From: JAKIVR01 sp035933635
GTDB lineage: Archaea > Thermoplasmatota > Thermoplasmata > Lutacidiplasmatales > UBA184
Assembly: GCA_035933635.1 (NCBI GenBank)
Contig: DASYYY010000038.1
Location: 1-64,000 of the forward strand
Direction of reading: 5' to 3'
DNA: 64,000 bases
Below the pieces are notes generated by a model. It saw only the letters and a program-made list of their open reading frames with translations, ran no database searches and was not told where the DNA came from. Both the position numbers and the translations under genes were made by a program. This document shows positions 17,604 to 26,587 of this stretch, piece by piece. Every line of letters starts with the position of its first letter. Within the stretch, counting starts at the first letter, position 1.

Positions 17604-19106
17604 CTACGGATTCGCCGCGCCGAAATTGATCGAGATGAGCTTGAGGTCGGTCATCTCCTCCATCGCGTACCGAAGTCCCTCTCGACCCAGCCCGCTCGAC
17701 TTCACTCCGCCGAACGGGAGCGCATCCCATCGAAGTGTGGTCGGATCATTGATGTGCACGCCGCCGGTCCGGATTCTCTTGGCGACGCGGAACGCCTTGC
17801 GGATGTCGGTCGTGTACACGCTCGCCTGCAAGCCATAGGGGGTCGCGTTCGCGACCCGTATCGCCTCGTCCTCGTCCCGCACCCGGAGGATGGGGGCGAC
17901 TGGACCGAACGGCTCCTCCTGCGCGACGCGAGCATCGGACACGACATGGTCGAGGACGGTGGGGCGGAAGAAATGCCCGGGCATCCCCGCGGCCCGGCCG
18001 CCGCCCGCGAGAACGTTGGCGTGATGCGCGGACGCGTCCGTGACGAGCGCATCGAGCCGGTCGAGCGCGGCCGCGTCGATCACCGGCCCGACTTCTGTCG
18101 TTTCCTCGAGCGCCGGTCCCACCCGGAGGCGGTCGGCGGCGGAGGCGAGTTCGCGGGCGAACCGATCGGCAACGGCCTCGGTGACGATGAACCGCTTGGA
18201 GGCGGTACAGACCTGGCCGGAGTACCCGAACGCACCGCGGGTCGCATCGGCCAACGTCGCCGGCCACGGGGCGTCCTCGAGGACGATGAACGGGTCGAGG
18301 CCGCCCAGCTCGAGGATTACGCGCTTCAACCCTCGGCCCGCCCGCTCGGCGATCCGCTGGCCGACCGCGGTCGAGCCGGTGAACGTGACGAGCCGGGTCG
18401 CCGGGTGGTCCACGAGTCGATCGCCCACGGCGCCCCCCGCCCCGAGCACCACGTTCAGGACACCGGACGGCAGCCCCGCGGCGACCAGGTGGTCGATGAG
18501 CCGCAGCGCGGTGAACGGTGCCGCGCTCGTGGGTTTGGCCACGACCGGGTTCCCCGCCGCGAGCGCGGGAGCGACCTTGTGCGCGAGCAGGTTCAGGGGG
18601 AAGTTGAAGGGGCTGATCGCCACCACCACACCGATCGGGTCGCGCACGGTGAAGAGCATCCGGTGTTCGTTGCCCGCAGGCCGCTCGTACGCATCCGCCG
18701 GAAAGCTCTCTCCGGTCAGGAGCCGGCACTGTTCGGCCGCGAGCCGGAAGACCTCGGCCGCGCGCTCGGCCTCGGCGCGCGCGTCTCGGATCGGCTTACC
18801 CACCTCTCGGGCGATGAGGTGGGCCAACCCCTCTCGATCCTCCAGCACACGCTGCGCCACGTCCCGGAGCAGACGGGCGCGCCGATAGGCGGGGGTCTCT
18901 GCCCAGCTCTCCGCCGCACGCTCGGCCGCCTCGAGCGCACGATCGACATCCACGGTCGTACCTTGAGCGACCTCACCGAGCGGCGCCCCGGTCGATGGAT
19001 CGCGCAGAGCGGCATAGACGCCCGAGGTGGGTGGCGAGCGTTCCCCGCCGATGAAGAGCTGGGCGCGGCCCAGCGGCGGCTCGGGGACCATGTCGAGGTC
19101 GACCAT
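17604..19106 (-). CDS. Aldehyde dehydrogenase (succinate-semialdehyde / lactaldehyde type)
   Basis: A 500-residue ALDH with N168 (SPFNFP), catalytic E266 (LELGG) and nucleophile C300 (SGQVCTAS). The ELGGLDPFIVLEDA motif and GGVKSSGLGREG ending place it in the NADP-type group with succinate-semialdehyde, lactaldehyde and non-phosphorylating glyceraldehyde-3-phosphate dehydrogenases. Beside a GABA/lysine-type aminotransferase, semialdehyde oxidation is the most economical guess. Start ambiguity: ATG 19106, or ATG 19091, which lies about 26 nt after TTAATT (19114-19119), matching leaderless spacing. Confidence 0.86.
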   Translation of the reverse strand: MVDLDMVPEPPLGRAQLFIGGERSPPTSGVYAALRDPSTGAPLGEVAQGTTVDVDRALEAAERAAESWAETPAYRRARLLRDVAQRVLEDREGLAHLIAREVGKPIRDARAEAERAAEVFRLAAEQCRLLTGESFPADAYERPAGNEHRMLFTVRDPIGVVVAISPFNFPLNLLAHKVAPALAAGNPVVAKPTSAAPFTALRLIDHLVAAGLPSGVLNVVLGAGGAVGDRLVDHPATRLVTFTGSTAVGQRIAERAGRGLKRVILELGGLDPFIVLEDAPWPATLADATRGAFGYSGQVCTASKRFIVTEAVADRFARELASAADRLRVGPALEETTEVGPVIDAAALDRLDALVTDASAHHANVLAGGGRAAGMPGHFFRPTVLDHVVSDARVAQEEPFGPVAPILRVRDEDEAIRVANATPYGLQASVYTTDIRKAFRVAKRIRTGGVHINDPTTLRWDALPFGGVKSSGLGREGLRYAMEEMTDLKLISINFGAANP

Positions 19107-19189
19107 CCTCGCCTGCGAATTAAGGGCGCGTCCGCCCCACGGCGAGCGGCCACCATCGGAGCTCGGCCCGCGTGAAGCGATGCCGGGCG

Positions 19190-22183
19190 TTACGGCGGCT
19201 TCGAAGATCCGGGGCGCCCCGACGAGATCGGTCGCCATACGCGCTCCCCCAGCGTGTGGAGCGCGGCCGGCACGAGGTAGGTGCGGACGACCATCGCGTC
19301 CAGCAGCACGGCCGTTGCGACGGCGAACCCGATCGCCCGTAGCAACACGAACTGGCCCGAGGCCAGGACCGCGAAGGCGCTCCCGAGAATGACCGCCGCC
19401 GCGGTGATGATCCCTCCCGTCGCCGCCACGGCCTGGACCGCGGCTTCGGAGGCGGTCCGCCCATGCAGTCGTTCCTCGCGGACGCGGGTGAGCAGGAAGA
19501 TGTTGTAGTCGATGCCGAGCCCAAGGATGATGATGAATAGCACCGTGGGCACGAAGTAGAACAGCGGCACCCCCAGGCCCTGCTGAAGGACCAGGCCGGT
19601 CGTCGCCCACGACCATCCGATCGATAGGCCGATGGTGGCGACGGCGAGGAGCGGAATGATCCAGGATCGGAGCACCGCGAAGAGCACGATGATCAGGCCG
19701 ATCGACACGACCAGGATCATCCGGTCGGTCGCCGCCGAGGTCTGCTGGGCGATGTCGTTCGTCGTCGGAGCGCCCCCGCCGAAGTAGATCTGCTGGGCGC
19801 TCGGATGCGCCGCCCGGAAGCTCTGGAACTCACCGGCCAGGGTGCCCAGGAGCTGGACGGCGGTGTAGGACAGCCCGCTGGAGGTGGGCACGATCGTCAG
19901 GAGGATGGTACGGCCGTCCTGACCGAGGTAGCCCGCGAGGATCGAGTGCAGCCCGAGCTGGAGCGAGGGCGAGAGCGTCGAGAGCTCGAGCCAAGAGACC
20001 AGCGGTGCACCCGACGGACCGATCGGCGAGCCGACCGAGTAGACTCCGGAGGTGTTGGCGAACCGCGAGGTCAGGTTCGCCAGCGCCCCGAACTCCGTCG
20101 CGTTCGTCCCGTTCCCCACGAGTAACGGTGCGGAGAATCGCACGAGGGTCTCGATCGGGAAGGCGTCGCCGCCTCCGAAGTGGGCTCCTAACTGTCCGAG
20201 GCCGTTCGTCGAGGACGAGCCGCCGGGGAGCTGGCCGTAGAAATCATAGTTCAGCGGGACGTTGACTGCGACGTACAGCAGCGGTATCGAGACCGCGATC
20301 AGGACCAGGAGGATCGAGCGCGGCCGACGCTGGGCGAACCGCCCGGCCCGGAAGAAGTAGGTGCGTTCGGCGTCGAACCGGGCCCGATGCGCGGCGGCCT
20401 CACGGTCGAACCGAGCGCCCGAGCTCGGCCAAAAGACCCGACGCCCGAAGAGCGTGAGGCACGCGGGAATGAGGGTGAGCGAGATGAGGACGGTGACGAG
20501 GATCGCGACCGAGAGCACGATGCCCCACTGGCTGAGCAGCGCCACTCCCGAGAAAGCGAGCGCCGACGTCGCGAGGATCGCGGTCGCGCCGCTCGTCGCC
20601 ACGCTCTGTCCGGTCCAGGTCACCGAAGTGACGACCGCTTCGTTCGGGTCGGCGCCACGCTGGAGTTCCTCGCGGAATCGGGCCACGAGGAAGATCGAAT
20701 AGTCGGTCCCAACCCCGAGGACGAACGTCTCCTCGAGCTCGATCGCGGTGACGTCGACGTGGGTGACGAACGTGCCGATGAGCACCACGCTCCCGATCCC
20801 CAGTCCGAGAGCGATCCCCAGGCCCCCGAAGGTCAACAGCGGCGCGAGCGGGGTGCGGAAGTAGAGCATCGTGATCGCGATGAGCACGATCACCGTCAGC
20901 GGCAACACGATCGCCAGGCTGCTCGAGAGGACGGTGTTCTCGTAGTCGTCGAGCGGGGCCCCACCGGTCTGGTAGAACGCGAACCCGGCCTCGCTCGCCA
21001 TCGACGGGGCGATCCGTCCGATCTCCGCGACGTCGGCGTAGACGGGGTCGTGGCCCTGCGCGTCAACGTACCCGGAATCGACCGAATAGCTGACGAGGAG
21101 GATCTCGGCCGCACCGTCGGAGGCGACGAACCGGCCCTGGATCGCGGGAGGGATCGGGAAAGGGTACGACGACGACGGCCCGGTGGAGACGTTCAGCGCC
21201 CACTGGAGGACCGCGATCGCCGGCGGAGCGTAGGTTGGGAACTCCCCAGCGAGAGCCTCGGTAAATCCCATGGGGAGACCGGCGTGGGCGGCGACCAGCG
21301 AGAGGGCCAGCTGCCGTTGGGCCGAACCGTTGGTCGCGTTCCCGATCGACAGCTCGTCGAGGACCGCCGGGGCAAGCGACGAGGCCGCCGCGCTGAGATT
21401 CGTTCTCGGGAGGATATCGAGCTCGTTGGCCCGCTCCACCGCCGTCGCACAGGCGTCGACCGAGGAGATGTTCGCCGCGCAATCGGCGGACCCATTGAAT
21501 CCCCCGGCATCGCCGGGAGGCCAACCACCGTAGAACGCCTCGAGGACCGCCACGGCCGAACTGTTGGATCCGATCACGCGAAGGGTGGCGTTGTACGCCG
21601 GCGCGTTCCACTGGGAGGCGCGCTCCGAGGAGTGGTTCGCCCCGTAGGCGAGCCACTGGTCCACGAACAGGATGGGGGGCGTCCACAGCGCCGTCACGGC
21701 GGCGCGTATGGAAACGAGCAAACCGGTCGGTCCCGGAAGGTAGGCACGGAGTGCGCCGAGACCGAGCTCGCCCTGGCCCTCGACGTACTCGGTGTAGGCA
21801 CCGTACAGCGTGCTCACGCCCGCGACGTCGCTGAGATTCTTGTCGTCCGAGATCGCCGCCGTCAGCCGCACCACGAGCGATTGTCCGGTCGGTCCCGTGA
21901 CGTTGGGGCCGACGACGAGCAGCACGCTGTCGGTGGGGGCGGTCGCGTTGGGGAACTCCGAAGCGATCTGCGCGCTGGCGATCGAGCTCGGTGCGCTCGA
22001 CGGCAGGTTGGTCGCCGAGTTCGTGGTGACCGAACCGACCCTCGAAAGAAAGGGCACCGCGACGACCAACAGCACGATCCAGAAGACGATGGGATACCAC
22101 GGGTGGCGTACCAAGAACCGGCCGAGCGAGCCAAACCACCGGGTCGCTGCGCCACCGACCTCCGGGGCCCGCGGGACGGCCAC
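19190..22183 (-). CDS. MMPL/RND-superfamily membrane transporter
   Basis: A 997-residue membrane protein with two homologous halves, each an N-terminal membrane helix, a large extracytoplasmic domain full of N-X-S/T sequons, then a five- to six-helix bundle. Diagnostic loops are VGTDYSIFLVARFREEL in half one and LGIDYNIFLLTRVREER in half two. Such proteins export lipids or hydrophobic compounds by proton drive; the cargo here is unknown, and archaeal members may act in envelope lipid or isoprenoid traffic. GTG 22183 is chosen because TTATAC lies at 22205-22210, about 24 nt upstream, leaving no leader; the frame is open to 22276. No adjacent partner gene was recognised. Confidence 0.87.
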   Translation of the reverse strand: MAVPRAPEVGGAATRWFGSLGRFLVRHPWYPIVFWIVLLVVAVPFLSRVGSVTTNSATNLPSSAPSSIASAQIASEFPNATAPTDSVLLVVGPNVTGPTGQSLVVRLTAAISDDKNLSDVAGVSTLYGAYTEYVEGQGELGLGALRAYLPGPTGLLVSIRAAVTALWTPPILFVDQWLAYGANHSSERASQWNAPAYNATLRVIGSNSSAVAVLEAFYGGWPPGDAGGFNGSADCAANISSVDACATAVERANELDILPRTNLSAAASSLAPAVLDELSIGNATNGSAQRQLALSLVAAHAGLPMGFTEALAGEFPTYAPPAIAVLQWALNVSTGPSSSYPFPIPPAIQGRFVASDGAAEILLVSYSVDSGYVDAQGHDPVYADVAEIGRIAPSMASEAGFAFYQTGGAPLDDYENTVLSSSLAIVLPLTVIVLIAITMLYFRTPLAPLLTFGGLGIALGLGIGSVVLIGTFVTHVDVTAIELEETFVLGVGTDYSIFLVARFREELQRGADPNEAVVTSVTWTGQSVATSGATAILATSALAFSGVALLSQWGIVLSVAILVTVLISLTLIPACLTLFGRRVFWPSSGARFDREAAAHRARFDAERTYFFRAGRFAQRRPRSILLVLIAVSIPLLYVAVNVPLNYDFYGQLPGGSSSTNGLGQLGAHFGGGDAFPIETLVRFSAPLLVGNGTNATEFGALANLTSRFANTSGVYSVGSPIGPSGAPLVSWLELSTLSPSLQLGLHSILAGYLGQDGRTILLTIVPTSSGLSYTAVQLLGTLAGEFQSFRAAHPSAQQIYFGGGAPTTNDIAQQTSAATDRMILVVSIGLIIVLFAVLRSWIIPLLAVATIGLSIGWSWATTGLVLQQGLGVPLFYFVPTVLFIIILGLGIDYNIFLLTRVREERLHGRTASEAAVQAVAATGGIITAAAVILGSAFAVLASGQFVLLRAIGFAVATAVLLDAMVVRTYLVPAALHTLGERVWRPISSGRPGSSKPP

Positions 22184-22203
22184 GCGCCGCCGACGCGACC
22201 CAC

Positions 22204-22211
22204 CGTATAAC
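22204..22211 (-). promoter_or_regulatory. TATA box of the MMPL transporter gene
   Basis: GTTATACG on the bottom strand, about 24 nt before the GTG start; one clear example of the leaderless promoter layout seen repeatedly here. Confidence 0.6.
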
Positions 22212-22303
22212 GTCGCATGGGCGCGAGGCCGGCGAGCGACCGGAGGGACGGGCGAGAAGTCGGAGGCTCGGGCCAAAGGTGCGGCCCCGGGTCGCGTCGG
22301 CCG

Positions 22304-23527
22304 CTATTCCGCGGGCTCGGTTCTTGGCGGGCGACCGCGGTAGAGGTGTCCGGCGATCGTCTCACCTTTGGAAGTCAAGCGGTAGACCAGGACCCGACGG
22401 GGCCGATCCCGAACATGGCCGAGCTCCGACACGACCAGCCCCGCCGCCTCGAGCCTGCGGACCAGCTTGCTCGTCACGTTCTGTCGAACACCGAGCGCCG
22501 CGCTCAGACCCTGCTGGGTCCACTCCGATCCTGGAACGTCCCCCGGGCCCAGACGCCCCAGAGTGTACAATCGCACCATCAGCTCCTCTGAAAGTCGGCG
22601 GACCTCGCGGGGCAACCGTGGCCGGAGCTCAGCACCGACTTGCGGTGCGGCCGGCCGGCCCTCATCGGGAGACGGGCCCGCTGGGGCAGTCTCCCATCCA
22701 CGAGGGGGGACCGGACTCCATGGCCCGGTACCGGGCGTGGAGGCACCGGGGGGCGGTGGGGCGGAACTCGAGCCACGGTCGCCCCAGCGCCTCCCCAGAA
22801 GGACCACTGCGGCTCCCGATACGATGCCGACGAGCGGGGGAACGACCCAGTCGAACCACGGCATCGCGTCCGCCCCGCCCACCGTGGGGACCGGGTCGGC
22901 GTGCACGGTCAGGTTCGTCGAATAGATCGCACCCGTGGAATCGACGAGCACGAATTCCACGGTGAACGTTCCGCTCGTCGGGTAGGTATGCTCGACCTCG
23001 GCGCCGAGCGCCGAGCTCCCGTCGCCGAAGTCCCACAGAAGTCGGATGTAGACCTGCGAACCCCCGAACGGGGTCGCTTCGAAAACCACCGAGAACGGAA
23101 TCGTCCCCACTTCCCCCGAGGCCGAAACACTCGCGCCGAGGGCCTGCGATGCGGCCCAGCGCGAATACGAACCCCGCAGCGGGAGGAACTCCACCCGCCA
23201 GTCCGCAGCGTAACGACAGAGGTTGGCCGACCGGCACGTCCCCAAATGGGTCGAAGGGGGGAGCGGACCCGGCTGCTCGTCGTACCGAATACCAGTTCCC
23301 GCGGGCGACTGGAGCGAGTCCGCGGGATGTCCGGCCGCGCTCGCTCCGGGGATCAACGTGGTGCTCGGGGGGGTGGCCGGCAACCGACCCTCGGCGATCC
23401 CCGTGGCGGCAAGGGAAAGGATCGCCATCACCGCGGCCACGGCGAAGACGGGCGCAGGTCGGCCGCCAATCGCCCGGAAACGTACGCTCGAGCACGGGGC
23501 GTCGGCCCGGAATGGCCCGCGGTTCAC
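22304..23527 (-). CDS. Membrane-spanning regulator: PKD domain outside, winged helix inside
   Basis: A 407-residue protein with an uncommon layout. Residues 26-45 are a signal/membrane segment. Residues about 132-210 form a PKD-like beta-sandwich (LLWDFGDGSS...VEHTYPTSGTFTVEFVL). Residues 226-246 are a second membrane helix followed by RRWGDR, then a 60-residue Pro-rich cytosolic linker. Residues 306-396 are a MarR/ArsR-like winged helix (WTQQGLSAALGVRQNVTSKLVRRLEAAGLV...VYRLTSKGE). It looks like a one-component membrane transcription regulator sensing something at the surface. The GTG start overlaps the stop of the upstream kelch/PKD gene (GTGA), so the two are co-translated, suggesting the kelch protein is its partner or target. 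Not a family I can name. Confidence 0.82.
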   Translation of the reverse strand: MNRGPFRADAPCSSVRFRAIGGRPAPVFAVAAVMAILSLAATGIAEGRLPATPPSTTLIPGASAAGHPADSLQSPAGTGIRYDEQPGPLPPSTHLGTCRSANLCRYAADWRVEFLPLRGSYSRWAASQALGASVSASGEVGTIPFSVVFEATPFGGSQVYIRLLWDFGDGSSALGAEVEHTYPTSGTFTVEFVLVDSTGAIYSTNLTVHADPVPTVGGADAMPWFDWVVPPLVGIVSGAAVVLLGRRWGDRGSSSAPPPPGASTPGTGPWSPVPPRGWETAPAGPSPDEGRPAAPQVGAELRPRLPREVRRLSEELMVRLYTLGRLGPGDVPGSEWTQQGLSAALGVRQNVTSKLVRRLEAAGLVVSELGHVRDRPRRVLVYRLTSKGETIAGHLYRGRPPRTEPAE

Positions 23528-26499
23528 GCCGGTCCGTAGTCCGACGGATGGTTTGGGTCCTCCGGCTCGGTCCCGGCGCTCAGCTCCTCGAGCAGCGCGT
23601 TCGCCTCCGCGTCGGTCCGGCGGCGACGCTCTCGCGAGCCGGTCCAGGCGGCGGCTCCGGCGATGACCCCGAGCATGGCGGCGACGACCGAGTAGAGCGC
23701 CAGCGGGAACGCGGGCCCGGCTCGACCCGGGGCCGGGGGGCTACCCGCGAGGACGATGACCGAGGGGAGGTGGACGGTGAGGGAGTGTCCCAGCCCGTCA
23801 CGCACCAAGAGCATCGGTTCCGATACGCCCACCTGAGCGTAGACGTGGGTGACGGCGAGCCCGGTAGCGCTCGGACTCCCGTCCCCGAACACCCAGAGGT
23901 AGGTGTACGGCCCCGATCCCCCAAGCGGCCGAGCCGAGAAGGTCATCTCGAGCGGTCCGTGGCCCAGCGACCCCGACTCGGAGACCGAGACCGCGATGGG
24001 CGCCGAAGCATTGCCGAACCGCCACGTGTCGGCGAGGGAACTCCCACCGTAGGCGTTCCCGCCGAAGAGGAGGACGTAGCCGTCGCCCGCGTCGTAGACC
24101 ATCGGGAACCACTGGCGCGCGGGTGGAGGGCCGCCGGTGATCACGCCGGTCCAGTTCGTCCACGTGCCGTTCTGGTAGAACCAGGTCTCGGCGTTGGAAC
24201 GGCAACCCGAGGCATACTCGACCGTACCCGCGAAGAGCAAGACCCCGCCGAGTTGGGGATCGTAGACCATTCCGGGAGCGTCGATGCCGCCCGGAGCTCC
24301 CGGGGAGGAGCCGTTCGTTTGCGAGCGATTCGTCCAGGCGCCGTGGGCAAACGTCCAGGTCTCCGGGGCGAGATAGGCACAGCCGCCGTCGGCCCCGGAG
24401 GCCGGTACGCCGCCGTAGAGCAGGACCGAGCTCAACGAGGGATCGTAGGTGAATCCGGCGACCTGGATCGCCGGCGGCGAGGCCGAGCCCCCACCGGCGA
24501 GCCGCGTCCACTGGCCGCCGAGGAACTTCCAGGTATCCTGCACGAGCGTCCAGTTCGAGCCGGAGCCTGCCGGCAGGTTGCCGGTGCCACCGCTGAAGAG
24601 CACCACGTAGCCGTCCGCCGCATCGTAGGAGATCTGGGCCTGACCGCGGGCCGATGGCGCGGAGGTGGGGGACAGAGGGTGCCAGCCGCTTTGGTTGAAC
24701 TCCCACGTGTCGTTGAAGAACTGCGTATCGTTGCGCCCGCCGAACAGGAGCAGGTAGCCGTCCGCAGCGTCGTAGGTGAACGACGCCTCCCAGCGCGCCG
24801 GAGGGGCGGTCGGGAGCCGGGTGGTCGCGTCGCTCCAGGTGCCGTTCGAGTAGTCCCAAGTGTCCCCGAGCGGCCCCCATGAGCTGTTCACTCCACCGAA
24901 CAGGACGGTGTACCCGAGCAGCGGGTCGAAGGCCATGGCCCCGGCCGATCGCGCGGGCGGCGCCGGGCTCGCCGCAGAGAGTTCGCTCCAAGAGTGGGAG
25001 TACTGGAACGATGTGATCACGACGATCGAGACCGAGCTGAACGCCCGATGGGCGTTCGCGTCGGTGACCGCGGCCACGGCGGAGAAGGTTCCGGAGGTGC
25101 GGTAGGTGTGGGTGACGGAGCTACCGTTCGACGCCGCGGACCCGTCCCCGAAGGTCCACGCGACCGAGTACGGGCCGGTTCCGCCGGAGATCGCGACGGT
25201 CAGGTTGACCGCGAGCGGAGCAACCCCCGTGGACGGCCGAGCCGTCGCGGAGGCGAAGAGCGGGGAGCTGCCGTTCGTACCGGCCAGCAGCGCCCAGGTG
25301 TCTGAGAGCACCGGCATCCCGTAGGGGTTGCCGCCGTGGAGCAGGAGGTAGCCATCGGACCCGTCGTAGGTCATGGGGAACCACTCCCGGGCCGAGGGTG
25401 CGCTGGCGTTCAATCGGCTCGTCCAGTTGGTCCAGGTCCCGGAGCTGAACAGCCAGGTCTCGGCGATCGACCCACACGAGCCGTTGACCGCGGTCTCCCC
25501 TCCGAAGGTGACGACCGACCCCAGGCTCGGGTCGTAAGCCATTCCGAAGTCCTGGTAGCCGATGTTTCCGCCGGGCTGGGGGGTGCCGTTGGAGGCGGTG
25601 CGATTGGTCCAGCTCCCCTGATGGAAGGAGAACATGACCGGCGACCGCAGGTTGCACGCCCCCATCGCCGACGATCCGCTCCCCCCGCCGTAGGCGAGGA
25701 GGTAGCCGTCGGCGGCGTCGTAGACCATTCCGCCGGCCTGAGTTCCGGGTGGGCTCGGCCCCGAGGTCGCGGTGAGGTTGGTCCAAGAGCCGCCGGCGAA
25801 CTTCCAGGTGTCCTGGACCGTCGTCCAGGGGCTACCGGAGCCCGCCGGTAGATTGCCGGACCCGCCGCTGAACAGGACCGCGTAGCCGTCGGCCGGGTCG
25901 AACGCAAAATCCCCGAGCCCGCGGGGAGAGGGGGCGACCGGCGTGGAAAGGGGATGCCAGCCGGAGGCATTGAACGTCCAAGTGTCGTTGAAGAACGTCG
26001 TGTCGTTCCGCCCGCCGAAGAGGACCAGGTAGCCGTCGGCGCCGTCGTAGGTCATCTGGGGCTCCCAGCGCGCGGCCGGCGCGGTCCCCACGCTACCGGT
26101 TACGTTCGTCCAGACTCCCGCGGCGTAGGTCCAGGTGTCATCGAACGGGTTCCACGAACTATCGACGCCCCCGAACAGCACGACCTCCTTCAGAGCCGGA
26201 TCGTACTCCATGGCCGCCCCGTTGCGACCCGCCGGCGAGATCGACGTGTTCACGGCGGTCCAGTTTGCGCTAGCGTTCGGCGAGACCTCCGGCCGGGCCA
26301 CGCCCATCGGGGACGGGCAGCCGACGGCACGTTCGGCAGAGCATGACGGAACGCTCTTCGAGGGTCCCTGCGTTGCGGCGGGCCCCGCCGCGGATCCTCG
26401 TCCTGCGAATGTGCCCGGCGTGAGCGAACCCGTCGTGAACAGCAGTAGGGCGGCGATCGCGATCACGACCGGGCCACTGGCGATGGAAGGCCTGCGCAT
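23524..26499 (-). CDS. Kelch/PKD surface protein with internal duplication
   Basis: A 991-residue secreted, membrane-anchored protein. An N-terminal signal helix (IASGPVVIAIAALLLFTTG) is followed by kelch block A (about 80-405), PKD 1 (about 410-495), kelch block B (about 500-830), PKD 2 (about 835-915), a membrane helix near 930-950 and a short charged cytosolic tail. Blocks A and B are recent-looking duplicates: both contain LLFGGRND/FFNDTW and FSGG.GNLPAGSGS.W...QDTWKF. Dense N-X-S/T sequons suggest glycosylation. Kelch propellers usually bind glycans or proteins; no galactose-oxidase active site was evident. ATG 26499 is preferred because TCTATAAC lies about 26 nt upstream. It precedes, and overlaps by 4 nt, the membrane regulator gene. 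Confidence 0.85.
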   Translation of the reverse strand: MRRPSIASGPVVIAIAALLLFTTGSLTPGTFAGRGSAAGPAATQGPSKSVPSCSAERAVGCPSPMGVARPEVSPNASANWTAVNTSISPAGRNGAAMEYDPALKEVVLFGGVDSSWNPFDDTWTYAAGVWTNVTGSVGTAPAARWEPQMTYDGADGYLVLFGGRNDTTFFNDTWTFNASGWHPLSTPVAPSPRGLGDFAFDPADGYAVLFSGGSGNLPAGSGSPWTTVQDTWKFAGGSWTNLTATSGPSPPGTQAGGMVYDAADGYLLAYGGGSGSSAMGACNLRSPVMFSFHQGSWTNRTASNGTPQPGGNIGYQDFGMAYDPSLGSVVTFGGETAVNGSCGSIAETWLFSSGTWTNWTSRLNASAPSAREWFPMTYDGSDGYLLLHGGNPYGMPVLSDTWALLAGTNGSSPLFASATARPSTGVAPLAVNLTVAISGGTGPYSVAWTFGDGSAASNGSSVTHTYRTSGTFSAVAAVTDANAHRAFSSVSIVVITSFQYSHSWSELSAASPAPPARSAGAMAFDPLLGYTVLFGGVNSSWGPLGDTWDYSNGTWSDATTRLPTAPPARWEASFTYDAADGYLLLFGGRNDTQFFNDTWEFNQSGWHPLSPTSAPSARGQAQISYDAADGYVVLFSGGTGNLPAGSGSNWTLVQDTWKFLGGQWTRLAGGGSASPPAIQVAGFTYDPSLSSVLLYGGVPASGADGGCAYLAPETWTFAHGAWTNRSQTNGSSPGAPGGIDAPGMVYDPQLGGVLLFAGTVEYASGCRSNAETWFYQNGTWTNWTGVITGGPPPARQWFPMVYDAGDGYVLLFGGNAYGGSSLADTWRFGNASAPIAVSVSESGSLGHGPLEMTFSARPLGGSGPYTYLWVFGDGSPSATGLAVTHVYAQVGVSEPMLLVRDGLGHSLTVHLPSVIVLAGSPPAPGRAGPAFPLALYSVVAAMLGVIAGAAAWTGSRERRRRTDAEANALLEELSAGTEPEDPNHPSDYGPA

Positions 26500-26521
26500 C
26501 GGCCCAGTTCCGATTTTGGGG

Positions 26522-26529
26522 GTTATAGA
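26522..26529 (-). promoter_or_regulatory. TATA box of the kelch/PKD-regulator operon
   Basis: TCTATAAC on the bottom strand centred about 26 nt before ATG 26499, giving a leaderless transcript for the kelch gene and the overlapping regulator gene. Confidence 0.6.
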
Positions 26530-26587
26530 CCCCCTCCTTCGGTACGACCCAGATATTCCGACTTCGGCGTTACACCGGCGTCGCGAC

